Below are positions 24,987 to 32,086 of a stretch of DNA of 64,000 bases, piece by piece. The position numbers and the translations under genes are program-made. Position 1 is the first letter of the stretch. Each line of letters opens with the position of its first letter. The DNA lies in NCBI RefSeq assembly GCF_023073715.1, contig NZ_JADPKA010000050.1, forward strand, positions 62,001 through 126,000. The letters run 5' to 3'. The DNA comes from Bradyrhizobium sp. 164. Its GTDB lineage: Bacteria > Pseudomonadota > Alphaproteobacteria > Rhizobiales > Xanthobacteraceae. The notes under the pieces are model-generated. The model was given only the letters and a program-made list of their open reading frames with translations. It ran no database searches and was not told the origin of the DNA.

Positions 24987-25741
24987 CTCCTGCGCGCGAT
25001 TTTCGGCAGCTTAACGACGCGGTCGCTCGCCACCTCATCGGCATAGGGCGCGAGAATGTCGAGGAGGTCACGGCCGCGTAGCGGGGCAGGGGCGACTAAT
25101 GCCCGATTGGCTACGGAATCGAGGTGATGGTGCATCAATTCCATCACCTTGGCTTCGTCGCCTTTGGCGAGCGCAGCAATGATGGCGCGGTGCTCGTTGA
25201 TCGCGCATTCCGTCGAATGCGGCCGGCTGTACAGCGACAGCGTCAGGCAGCAGCGATAGGCGACCTCGCTGACATAGCGCACCAGGATCGGACTGTTCGT
25301 CATCTGCGCGAGCAGGATGTGAAATTCGGTGGCGAGCCGGATCGAGACCGCATCCGTGCCGCCGCGCGCCCGGTCCTCGGCATCGACGTGCGCGTTCAGC
25401 TCGGCGATCTGGCTTTTGGTCAGCTTGCCCGCGAGCTGGCGGACCACGAGCCGCTCGAGCTGGATGCGGATGTCAAAGGCATCTCGCGCCTCCTGCCAGC
25501 TCGGCGTCGCCACCACCGCGATTCGGTTGCGGCGCAGCTCGACAAGGCCTTCGGCGGCGAGCTGCCCCAGCGCGTGGCGGGCAATGGTGCGGCTGACGCC
25601 AAAGCGCTCGCCGAGCGAGTCCTCAGGCAGCTTTGCGCCGGGTTCCAGCGCCTGCTCGATGATCGCGCGCCGTAGTGCGCGGCAAATCACGCCGACCTTG
25701 TCAGATGATTCATAAGTCTTGCTGGTGGGGCGCGCCGCCAT
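24983..25741 (-). CDS. GntR family transcriptional regulator (FadR/FCD subfamily)
   Basis: A 252-residue regulator from ATG 25741. The N-terminal winged helix has LRRAIIEQALEPGAKLPEDSLGERFGVSRTIARHALGQLAAEGLVEL. The C-terminal all-helical FCD domain has the metal-binding pattern with EFHILLAQMTNSPIL and a late INEHRAIIAAL...MELMHHHLDSV. The frame could extend to ATG 25816, but that start would lie inside the TGCATGCA candidate operator, so 25741 with an AAGGATT site is preferred. It probably controls the importer and deaminase genes on both sides. Confidence 0.92.
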   Translation of the reverse strand: MAARPTSKTYESSDKVGVICRALRRAIIEQALEPGAKLPEDSLGERFGVSRTIARHALGQLAAEGLVELRRNRIAVVATPSWQEARDAFDIRIQLERLVVRQLAGKLTKSQIAELNAHVDAEDRARGGTDAVSIRLATEFHILLAQMTNSPILVRYVSEVAYRCCLTLSLYSRPHSTECAINEHRAIIAALAKGDEAKVMELMHHHLDSVANRALVAPAPLRGRDLLDILAPYADEVASDRVVKLPKIARRS

Positions 25742-25810
25742 TCGGCGAATCCTTCGGAGTAGGGTCGCAGCCCTCTCCTTAGCACACCCTGCGCTGATCC
25801 AGCGCTTCAA

Positions 25811-25820
25811 TTGCATGCAG
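25811..25820. promoter_or_regulatory. Candidate GntR autoregulatory site
   Basis: TTGCATGCAG contains the perfect 8-base palindrome TGCATGCA, 70 bases upstream of the GntR start. It is the best copy of the motif shared with 24474, 24510 and 25915. Confidence 0.5.
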
Positions 25821-25903
25821 TTTGGTGTCGCGATTGCCTAAATCGGGACCACAATTTTGGTACGCTGTTCGGTAAGTTGCTTAATTCTGCGGACGTCGGC
25901 GAC

Positions 25904-25920
25904 TGGCATCTAGCTTGCAT
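25904..25920 (+). promoter_or_regulatory. Sigma-54 (RpoN) -24/-12 promoter-like element before the importer
   Basis: TGGCAT-N5-TTGCAT matches the RpoN consensus TGGCAC-N5-TTGCA with one change. Transcription would begin about 25930, so the ABC ATPase mRNA would be almost leaderless. The -12 part overlaps a GntR-like site (TTGCATACAC, 25915-25924), so one of the two readings may be coincidental. Confidence 0.45.
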
Positions 25921-25934
25921 ACACTTTGGCTGTG

Positions 25935-26798
25935 ATGCGCATGCAGCCCAACGCCCAATTTGACCGCCAGCCTGTTCCTGACGGCTTCGGTCCGATCGCC
26001 ATCCAGCTGTCCGAGGCCGCCGTGACCTTCGGGCGCGGCGACCGGGCCGTGTCCGCGCTGTCGAAGACGACGCTCCGGATCGCCGACGGCGAGTTTGTCG
26101 CGCTGGTCGGCCCGTCGGGATGCGGCAAATCGACCATCTTACGTCTCGTCAGCGGCCTGGTGCAGCCGACCAGCGGCGTCGTCATCGTCGGCGGCCGCGA
26201 GGTGGCAGCGCGGGCGATGCGGGTCGGCATGGCTTTCCAGAATCCGACCATGCTTCCGTGGATGACGATCGAGCGAAACATCATGCTGCCGCTGAAGATC
26301 GTCGAGCCGTTCCGCTCCAACTTCCGCAAGCTGCGCAAGACCGAATTCCGCGACAAGGCCAACGCGCTGCTGGAGCAGGTCGGCCTCAAAGGCTTCGGCA
26401 ATCATTATCCCTGGCAGCTCTCCGGCGGCATGCTCCAGCGCGCCAATCTCTGCCGCGCGCTGATCCACGAGCCGCGCATGCTGCTGCTGGATGAGCCCTT
26501 CGGCGCACTCGACCAGTTCACCCGCGAGGAGCTGTGGACGATCCTCCAGAATCTCTGGATGACGCGCAAGCCGACAGTACTGCTGGTCACGCACGATTTG
26601 CGCGAAGCCGGCTTTCTTGCGAGCCGCATCTGCGTGATGAGCGCGCGTCCCGGCCGCATCCTCGACGACAGCCGGGTCGAATTCGCGCGGCCGCGCACGG
26701 TCGCCATGACCTTCGAGCCGGATTTCGTCGCGTTGAACCAGAAGCTGCGCGCCTTCATCGAGGATGCGCGCAGCGCGGCTGAGCAGGGGGCAGGCTGA
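25935..26798 (+). CDS. Nitrate/sulfonate/taurine-type ABC transporter ATP-binding protein
   Basis: A 287-residue SsuB/TauB-like ATPase. Walker A GPSGCGKST lies near residue 59, the signature LSGGMLQRANLCRALIHEP near 160-177 and Walker B MLLLDEPFGALDQFTREEL directly after. No Shine-Dalgarno is visible before either candidate ATG (25935 or 25941), in line with a very short leader. It overlaps the permease gene (TGATG). It energises import of the ligand of the NMT1-like binding protein encoded two genes downstream. Confidence 0.92.
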   Translation: MRMQPNAQFDRQPVPDGFGPIAIQLSEAAVTFGRGDRAVSALSKTTLRIADGEFVALVGPSGCGKSTILRLVSGLVQPTSGVVIVGGREVAARAMRVGMAFQNPTMLPWMTIERNIMLPLKIVEPFRSNFRKLRKTEFRDKANALLEQVGLKGFGNHYPWQLSGGMLQRANLCRALIHEPRMLLLDEPFGALDQFTREELWTILQNLWMTRKPTVLLVTHDLREAGFLASRICVMSARPGRILDDSRVEFARPRTVAMTFEPDFVALNQKLRAFIEDARSAAEQGAG

Positions 26799-27574
26799 TG
26801 TTCGGGATCGATGTCAGGCAGAAGGCGTGGTCGGCGGGACTGATCGTGCTGTTCTTCGTCGCCTGGGAGCTGTTCTGCCTGATGACCGGCATGTCCGACC
26901 TGGTGCTGCCGCGGCCCTCGCAGGTGTTCGTGACCCTGTTTCAGCGTTTCCCGGTGCTGTGGCCGCACATCGTGCAGACGCTGGCCACCACCATGTTCGG
27001 CTTCGTCCTCGGCGTTGCGCTCGGTGTCGCCCTCGGCGCCGTCATCGGCGTCTCCAAGACGGCCTATGACACCTGCTATCCGCTCCTGATCGGCTTCTCC
27101 TCGATCCCCAAGGTCGCGGTGGTGCCGATCTTCGTGCTGTGGTTCGGCTCCGGCACGGTGCCCGCGGTGCTGACCGCGCTGTCGATTTGCTTTTTCCCGA
27201 TCGTTGTCAACATTGCCACGGGTCTGGCAACCACCGAGCCCGAGCTCGAGGACGTCCTGAAGGCGCTCGGCGCCAGCAAGTTCGACATTCTCTGGAACGT
27301 CGGTCTGCCCCGGACCATGCCGTTCTTCTTCGCATCGCTGAAAGTCGCGATCTCCTACGCCTTCGTCGGCGCGGTTCTGTCGGAGACGGTCGCCTCCAAC
27401 CGCGGCATAGGCAACGTCATGATGACCGCGTCCTCCAATTTCAACGTGCCGCTGGTGTTCGCCGGGCTGTTCGTGCTCGCCGGGCTCGGCGTCGCGCTCT
27501 ACGCCGTGTTCTCGCTGATTGAAGGGCGGGTCACCGGCTGGGCCACGCGCAAGAACGACGTGATCGCCACCTGA
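26798..27574 (+). CDS. ABC transporter permease (SsuC/TauC-like)
   Basis: A 258-residue inner-membrane protein with about six transmembrane segments. The cytoplasmic coupling loop is present (EPELEDVLKALGASKFDILWNVGLPRTMPFFFASLKVAISYAFVGAVLSE). The start overlaps the ATPase stop. It forms the channel of the importer with the flanking ATPase and binding protein. Confidence 0.93.
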   Translation: MFGIDVRQKAWSAGLIVLFFVAWELFCLMTGMSDLVLPRPSQVFVTLFQRFPVLWPHIVQTLATTMFGFVLGVALGVALGAVIGVSKTAYDTCYPLLIGFSSIPKVAVVPIFVLWFGSGTVPAVLTALSICFFPIVVNIATGLATTEPELEDVLKALGASKFDILWNVGLPRTMPFFFASLKVAISYAFVGAVLSETVASNRGIGNVMMTASSNFNVPLVFAGLFVLAGLGVALYAVFSLIEGRVTGWATRKNDVIAT

Positions 27575-27613
27575 TTTTCAAATCGTCACGCAACGGAGCT
27601 TGAGGAGATCTCG

Positions 27614-28639
27614 ATGTTGAGAAACGTAATTGTCGCGCTGCTGGGATTGGCCCTATCCGCTGGCGTCGCCATGGCCGAAGACACCACGATCAAGTTCACG
27701 CTGGGCTGGAAGACGCAAGGCAGCGACGCCGCGTTCTTCTACGCCAAGGACAACGGTTACTTCAAAGAGGAAGGCCTCAACGTCGTCATCGACCAGGGCG
27801 AGGGCTCCGGTGCCACCGTCACGCGTGTCATGTCGGGCGCCTATGACGCGGGCTTCGGCGACGTCAACGCCATCATCCAGAACGCCTCGACCAAGCCGCA
27901 GGAGGCGCCGATCATGGTCTACATGATGTGGAACCAGCCGCCGTTCGCGATCGTCGCCAAGAAGTCAAGCGGCATCAACACCATCAAGGATTTCGAGGGC
28001 CGCACGCTCGGAGGCGCGCAGGGCACGCCGACGACGCGGCTGCTGCCGGTATTCACCCGCAAGAACGGGCTCGATGGCGAGAAGATCAAGATTTCCAATA
28101 TGGCGCCGAACCTCCAGGAGCCGATGCTGATCAAGGGCGATATCGACGCAGCGCTCGTCTTCAATATCACCAGCTACTTCAACCTCGTGCTCAACCGCCA
28201 GGACCCGGACAAGGATTTCAAGTGGTTCTCCTTCGGTGAGTACGGCCTCGATCTCTATTCCAACGGCGTGATGGTGTCGCGCAAGCTGATCGCCTCGAAT
28301 CCGAAGGCTGTCGCGAGCCTCGTGCGAGCCATCAACAAAGGCGCGATCGCGGTGGCCAAGGACCAGAACGGCGGCATGAAGGCGGCGCTCAACTACGACA
28401 ATCTCATCAATGCGGATGTCGAGAAGCGCCGGCTGCAATATTCGTTCGAGAAGCTGATCGTGTCGCCGGAGATGAAGGAGATCGGCATCGGCGACATCAA
28501 GGATGACCGCATGACGCGCGCCATCGCCATCGTGGTCGAGGGTTACCAACTCGCCCGCGCGCCGACGCCGGCAGAGGTGTTCTCACGCGAATTCCTGCCG
28601 CCGCGCGCGGAGCGGGAGTTGGTGTACACGGCCAACTGA
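27614..28639 (+). CDS. ABC transporter substrate-binding protein, NMT1/THI5-like
   Basis: A 341-residue periplasmic binding protein. It has a signal peptide of about 21 residues (ending VAMA), then TIKFTLGWKTQGSDAAFFYAKDNGYFKEEGL, the usual NMT1/SsuA opening, and GDVNAIIQ and EGRTLGGAQGTPTTRLLP loops. Relatives bind pyrimidine-type thiamine precursors, sulfonates or nitrate. Deaminase-like amidohydrolases on both sides favour a nitrogenous ring compound as ligand; this is inference. GGAG lies 9 bases upstream of the ATG. Confidence 0.92.
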   Translation: MLRNVIVALLGLALSAGVAMAEDTTIKFTLGWKTQGSDAAFFYAKDNGYFKEEGLNVVIDQGEGSGATVTRVMSGAYDAGFGDVNAIIQNASTKPQEAPIMVYMMWNQPPFAIVAKKSSGINTIKDFEGRTLGGAQGTPTTRLLPVFTRKNGLDGEKIKISNMAPNLQEPMLIKGDIDAALVFNITSYFNLVLNRQDPDKDFKWFSFGEYGLDLYSNGVMVSRKLIASNPKAVASLVRAINKGAIAVAKDQNGGMKAALNYDNLINADVEKRRLQYSFEKLIVSPEMKEIGIGDIKDDRMTRAIAIVVEGYQLARAPTPAEVFSREFLPPRAERELVYTAN

Positions 28640-28656
28640 TCCTTGGAGAGACGGTG

Positions 28657-30096
28657 ATGGCCGCGGAAATCTCGGCGTCCAGCCTGTTCCGTGGTCCTGA
28701 CCGCGGCGTTGGCGACAATGTCGTGCTCCGGCACGACGGTGGGACGATCACGGATGTCTCGGAAGGAGCGGGGACCGCCAGGGGCCGGCGCTCCTTCGTC
28801 ATTCCCGCCTTCGTCAACGCCCACGACCACGCCCGCGCCACTGCGTCATCCTTCGGCGCCGTCGGCATGCCTCTGGAAAGCTGGATCCTGCGGACTGCAC
28901 TCGGCACGCCGGTCGACCCATATTTGGCCGCGGCGTCCGCATTGGCTCGGTCGGCCAAGGCGGGCTGCGCGGCCGTGATGGTGCATTACACCCGTCCGAG
29001 CGGCATGATGCCCCTGCTGGACGAAGCCAAGGCCATTGCAAGAGCGGCGTCCGACGTCGGCATCCGCATTGCTTTTGCGATGGCGGTGCGCGACCAGAAC
29101 CCGATCGTCTATGGCGATGCCGAACCGGTGCTCTCGGGTCTCTCCAAGGACGGTCGCAAGACCATCGAAGATATCTTCGTCCGCGCACCGATGTCACCGC
29201 GGGCCTATATCGAGCTGACCGACGCGATTGCCGCTGCCATCGCCGGCCCCATGGTCGACGTCCAGCTCGGGCCCGCCGGCGTGCAATGGTGCTCGAAGCC
29301 GCTGCTGGAAGCGGTGGCGGAAAGCTCGGCGCGGACCGGCCGTCGCATCCATATGCATCTCCTGGAAACCGTGTACCAGCGCGCCTGGGTTGATCAGCAC
29401 TTCCCGGATATGGTGAGCTGGCTGCGCGACATTGGCTTTCTCTCGGAACGGCTGACGCTGGCGCATTGCATCTACGCCCGGCCGGATGAGCTGGAGATGA
29501 TCGCGGCGGCCGGCGCGCGCATTGTCACCAATTTCAGCTCGAACATGCATCTGCGCTCGGGGCTCGCGCCGATTGCCGCCGCCCATAAATGCGGCTGCGC
29601 CATTGCGGTCGGCGTCGACGGGCTGGCGCTGGACGAGGATGACGATATTCTACGTGAGATGCGGCTGGTGCAGATGGTTCATGGCGGCCTCGGGTTCAAG
29701 CAGACTTGGACAGCGGCCGAGATGTTTGCTCTCGCCATTCGCAACGGCCGCCGCGCGACCGGTGCGCCCGGAAGTGGCGAGTTGGCCGCCGGCAATCCCG
29801 CCGACTACGTCGTGGTTGATCTCGACCGGCTCGACCGTGACCAGATCATGCCCGTCGATCCCATGGTACTGCTGTTTGCACGAGGCAACGCGTCGCTCGT
29901 CAATGAGGTCGTCGTCGCCGGCAGGACCATCGTGAGGGATGGCGCCTGCGCCGGCGTCGATCTGCCGGTGATCGAAGACGAACTGCGGGGCATGTATCGC
30001 GCCAATCTCGGAAAGTTCGCGAACTTCCAGCGGACGTGGCTGCCGTTGTCGGAGCGACTGTCCGGCTGGTTCGAGCAGCAGCTCACCTGCGGGTAA
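28657..30096 (+). CDS. Amidohydrolase, ATZ/TRZ-like deaminase family
   Basis: A 479-residue metal-dependent hydrolase. The metal motif is VNAHDHARATASSFGAVG (HDH in place of HxH with a hydrophobic middle residue). Later come HMHLLETVYQRAW, LAHCIYARPDELEMIAAAGARIVTNFSSNMHLRSGLAP and the catalytic GVDGLALDEDDDILREM. This layout is typical of guanine, triazine and hydroxy-heterocycle deaminases. GTG 28654 precedes ATG 28657; TTGGAGAG lies upstream. It probably shares the importer transcript and acts on the imported compound. Confidence 0.88.
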   Translation: MAAEISASSLFRGPDRGVGDNVVLRHDGGTITDVSEGAGTARGRRSFVIPAFVNAHDHARATASSFGAVGMPLESWILRTALGTPVDPYLAAASALARSAKAGCAAVMVHYTRPSGMMPLLDEAKAIARAASDVGIRIAFAMAVRDQNPIVYGDAEPVLSGLSKDGRKTIEDIFVRAPMSPRAYIELTDAIAAAIAGPMVDVQLGPAGVQWCSKPLLEAVAESSARTGRRIHMHLLETVYQRAWVDQHFPDMVSWLRDIGFLSERLTLAHCIYARPDELEMIAAAGARIVTNFSSNMHLRSGLAPIAAAHKCGCAIAVGVDGLALDEDDDILREMRLVQMVHGGLGFKQTWTAAEMFALAIRNGRRATGAPGSGELAAGNPADYVVVDLDRLDRDQIMPVDPMVLLFARGNASLVNEVVVAGRTIVRDGACAGVDLPVIEDELRGMYRANLGKFANFQRTWLPLSERLSGWFEQQLTCG

Positions 30097-30241
30097 AGGG
30101 GGCATGACGCTTTCCTGGCGCTGCGGTACATCGAAAAGCGCGATAGCTGGTAGACGGCACCTGATCTGGTGATCGTTCCAGCTCTGGGCTATCACCTTGT
30201 ATGATTGCGCGCCGGCGCGATGATCTCTTGAGGAGCCCCCG

Positions 30242-31150
30242 ATGCGTCTACCGACTATTCTCCTGGCCGTCACATGTGTTGCAGCCGCAGCTTCAGCCGA
30301 AGACCTGTCGGGCACGCTCCAGAAGATCAAGGAGACGAAGAAGATCACGCTGGGCTATCAGGAGGCCTCGGTCCCGTTCAGCTATCTCGACGGCAACCAG
30401 AAGCCGGTCGGCTTTGCCATGGATATCTGTCTCAGGATCGTCGACGCCGCGAAACGGGAGCTCGGCATGCCCGACATCGCCATCGACACTCTCGCGGTGA
30501 CGTCGTCGAATCGGATTCCGCTGATGGTGAACGGCACGCTCGATCTGCATTGTTCGGCGACCACCAACAATGCCGATCGCCAGAAACAGGTCGCCTTCAC
30601 CAACACGCATTTCCTCAGCGCGACGCGGTTCGCGGCGAAGAAAGCCGCGAAGATCAACACCATCGACGATCTCAAGGGCAAGGCCGTCACCGCAGTGGCC
30701 GGATCGGTCAACCTGACGCAGCTCGCCAAGGTCAATACCGAGCGCAATCTCGGCATCAACGTGATGCCGGCCAAGGACCAGGCCGAGGCCTTCCTGCTGC
30801 TGGAGACCGACCGCGCCCAGGCCTACGCACTCGATGACGTGCAGCTCGCGGTTGCGATTGCGCGTTCGAAGGAGCCGCAGCTCTACATGATCAGCGAGGA
30901 GGCGTTCTCGAAGCCGGAGCCTTACGGGATCATGCTGCGGCGGGAGGATGCGCCGTTTAAGGCACTCGCCGATCGCGCCACCGCGGAGCTTTATGCAAGC
31001 CCCGAGATCGAGGTGCTCTACAAGAAATGGCTGCAATCGCCAACGCCACCGAACGGACTCAACTACAACGTTCCGATGTCACCGGCCTTGCGCAACGCGT
31101 TCAAAAGGCCGAGCTCGAGCGCCGATCCTGATGTTTATGTGGTGAACTGA
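30242..31150 (+). CDS. Amino acid ABC transporter substrate-binding protein (GltI/family 3)
   Basis: A 302-residue family 3 binding protein. It has a signal peptide of about 19 residues (ending AASA), then LQKIKETKKITLGYQEASVPFSYLDGNQKPVGFAMDICLRI, like the glutamate/aspartate-binding GltI. CSATTNNADRQKQVAFTNTHF and VTAVAGSVNLTQLAKVN are typical. No permease or ATPase of that class is near, so it is an orphan. A 145-base gap separates it from the amidohydrolase gene, and a hairpin follows. It may supply a transporter encoded elsewhere. Confidence 0.92.
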   Translation: MRLPTILLAVTCVAAAASAEDLSGTLQKIKETKKITLGYQEASVPFSYLDGNQKPVGFAMDICLRIVDAAKRELGMPDIAIDTLAVTSSNRIPLMVNGTLDLHCSATTNNADRQKQVAFTNTHFLSATRFAAKKAAKINTIDDLKGKAVTAVAGSVNLTQLAKVNTERNLGINVMPAKDQAEAFLLLETDRAQAYALDDVQLAVAIARSKEPQLYMISEEAFSKPEPYGIMLRREDAPFKALADRATAELYASPEIEVLYKKWLQSPTPPNGLNYNVPMSPALRNAFKRPSSSADPDVYVVN

Positions 31151-31163
31151 GGCGAGGGCAGCT

Positions 31164-31190
31164 TTCACCTCTCCCGTAAGAAGAGGTGAA
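31164..31190 (+). terminator. Stem-loop after the GltI-like gene
   Basis: TTCACCTCT pairs perfectly with AGAGGTGAA over a 9-base loop, 13 bases after the stop. There is no clear T-run; probable terminator. Confidence 0.5.
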
Positions 31191-31382
31191 GACAGTGCGC
31201 CTGGCTGAGGATCAGCTCGCCAGCGAGCGCTGATATATCGCGACGTTCCGCGACGGTGGAGGTATTGGACTAACGCAGCGAGCAGATGGATCACGCTTGG
31301 CTTGGGGAAAACCAGCAACAAGCGTTTCAATGCCAAATCGTAGGGCTAATCCTGATTGGCGTATGTGAGTCGGAGAAGCTGT

Positions 31383-31454
31383 ATGGGCGTTTGGTTTTTA
31401 GTCCTAGCAGCCTGCGTCGTCGGCACGTTGCTCCTTTTGGCATTCTGCCGATAG
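31383..31454 (+). CDS. Micro-membrane peptide, 23 residues
   Basis: ATG at 31383 opens a 23-residue frame: MGVWF, then a continuous hydrophobic segment (LVLAACVVGTLLLLAF) and a terminal CR. CGGAGAAG is 7 bases upstream. The peptide would be a single membrane span with almost no soluble part. Because it is so short, chance cannot be excluded. The good ribosome site and two further micro-membrane frames within 400 bases argue for it. Confidence 0.45.
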   Translation: MGVWFLVLAACVVGTLLLLAFCR

Positions 31455-31576
31455 GGCCGACAGCGGATGCACTTGTTGCTGCGAGGCATCAGCGAGCCGC
31501 TGAATAGCGGTTCCAGGCCCGATCGCTTTTGACTGTGCATGGATGAGCGCGTTCACTTCCGGGATTGGAGGCGGAC

Positions 31577-31657
31577 GTGAGTTGGTTGTTTGCGTTTCTC
31601 ATTGCGGCGAGCGCAGTCGTTCTGATCGCTCATGCGATTGATGCGATGCGTTCCTGA
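31577..31657 (+). CDS. Micro-membrane peptide, 26 residues, with AHAIDAMR tail
   Basis: GTG at 31577 opens a 26-residue frame: a hydrophobic span (WLFAFLIAASAVVLI) followed by AHAIDAMRS. The ribosome site TTGGAGGC is 7 bases upstream. The tail AHA-I-DA-M-R recurs as AHA-L-DA-Y-R in the 30-residue peptide encoded at 38668-38760, also at the C-terminal end of a single span. The match between two unlinked frames with good ribosome sites is the main evidence that this is a real gene family. Confidence 0.6.
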   Translation: MSWLFAFLIAASAVVLIAHAIDAMRS

Positions 31658-31709
31658 TATTCGCGGCGGTTCGGGTCGCTTGCTATGCAAGCGACGAGTG
31701 TCAATTCGA

Positions 31710-31734
31710 GGAACTTGACCTGTAGGTCAAGGTT
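31710..31734 (+). promoter_or_regulatory. EcfG-like promoter with embedded perfect palindrome
   Basis: GGAAC at 31710-31714, 17 bases, then GTT at 31732-31734 (in GTTGTC, as at 10398). The spacer holds the perfect inverted repeat CTTGACC-TGTA-GGTCAAG (31714-31731). It lies just upstream of the 34-residue micro-ORF. The palindrome might be an operator laid over the promoter. Confidence 0.55.
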
Positions 31735-31757
31735 GTCACAGCGGGAGGAATACGATC

Positions 31758-31862
31758 ATGCTTGCATTCTATCTGCCGATTATAATCTTCGGAGCGATAC
31801 TCGAAGGAATTTCGAAGCAGCGCGCATCTGCATCCATCCAGGAACCGCCAAGCGTCGATTAG
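31758..31862 (+). CDS. Micro-membrane peptide, 34 residues
   Basis: ATG at 31758 opens a 34-residue frame with an N-terminal hydrophobic span (LAFYLPIIIFGAIL) and a polar tail starting EGISKQRASAS. GGGAGGA lies 9 bases upstream and an EcfG-like promoter 24 bases upstream, giving a short leader. No homologue is known to me. The overlapping 65-residue frame starting at 31685 runs through the promoter element and is less likely. Confidence 0.5.
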   Translation: MLAFYLPIIIFGAILEGISKQRASASIQEPPSVD

Positions 31863-32052
31863 ACTGCGATCCCAATGCGTAGACCTTCGGTGCGCGCCAG
31901 CGGCTTCAGCTCCTCGACGGCTAGACCTTCCACGGTCCAAGTTCTTCGGCCTCGCGATAGAAGCGCTCCTCGTTCGGATAGATGTGCCGGTCCATGAAGC
32001 TCTCGAGCTTGCGATTGAGCTCGACGGCTTTTGGCGACATCGGGTAGAGCAT
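31863..32052 (-). pseudogene. Acyl-CoA dehydrogenase N-terminal remnant
   Basis: From ATG 32052, with an AAGGAG ribosome site, 43 residues read like the start of an acyl-CoA dehydrogenase of the ACAD10/11 type (LESFMDRHIYPNEERFYRE and an LGPWKV segment). A frame shift at about 31922 then gives a stop. The next frame continues the same family pattern for about 20 residues (AVEELKPLARTEGL) before it too ends. The remaining 350 or so residues of a normal enzyme are missing. It lies 34 bases behind the GH172 gene, downstream of the acyl-CoA ligase gene, as expected for a decayed fatty acid operon member. Confidence 0.65.
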
Positions 32053-32086
32053 CTTTCGTCTCCTTGATCGGTGGACGTCGGCTGGA

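Noticed and set aside
25742..25816. N-terminal extension of the GntR regulator to ATG 25816
   Set aside because: The extension is not GntR-like, and the ATG is part of the TGCATGCA candidate operator; ATG 25741 starts just before the helix-turn-helix.
31286..31507. 73-residue frame MDHAWLGEN...
   Set aside because: No ribosome site and mixed composition; it overlaps the better-supported 23-residue membrane frame.
31685..31882. 65-residue frame starting in front of the EcfG-like promoter
   Set aside because: It would be read through the promoter element; the 34-residue frame in another phase has the ribosome site.
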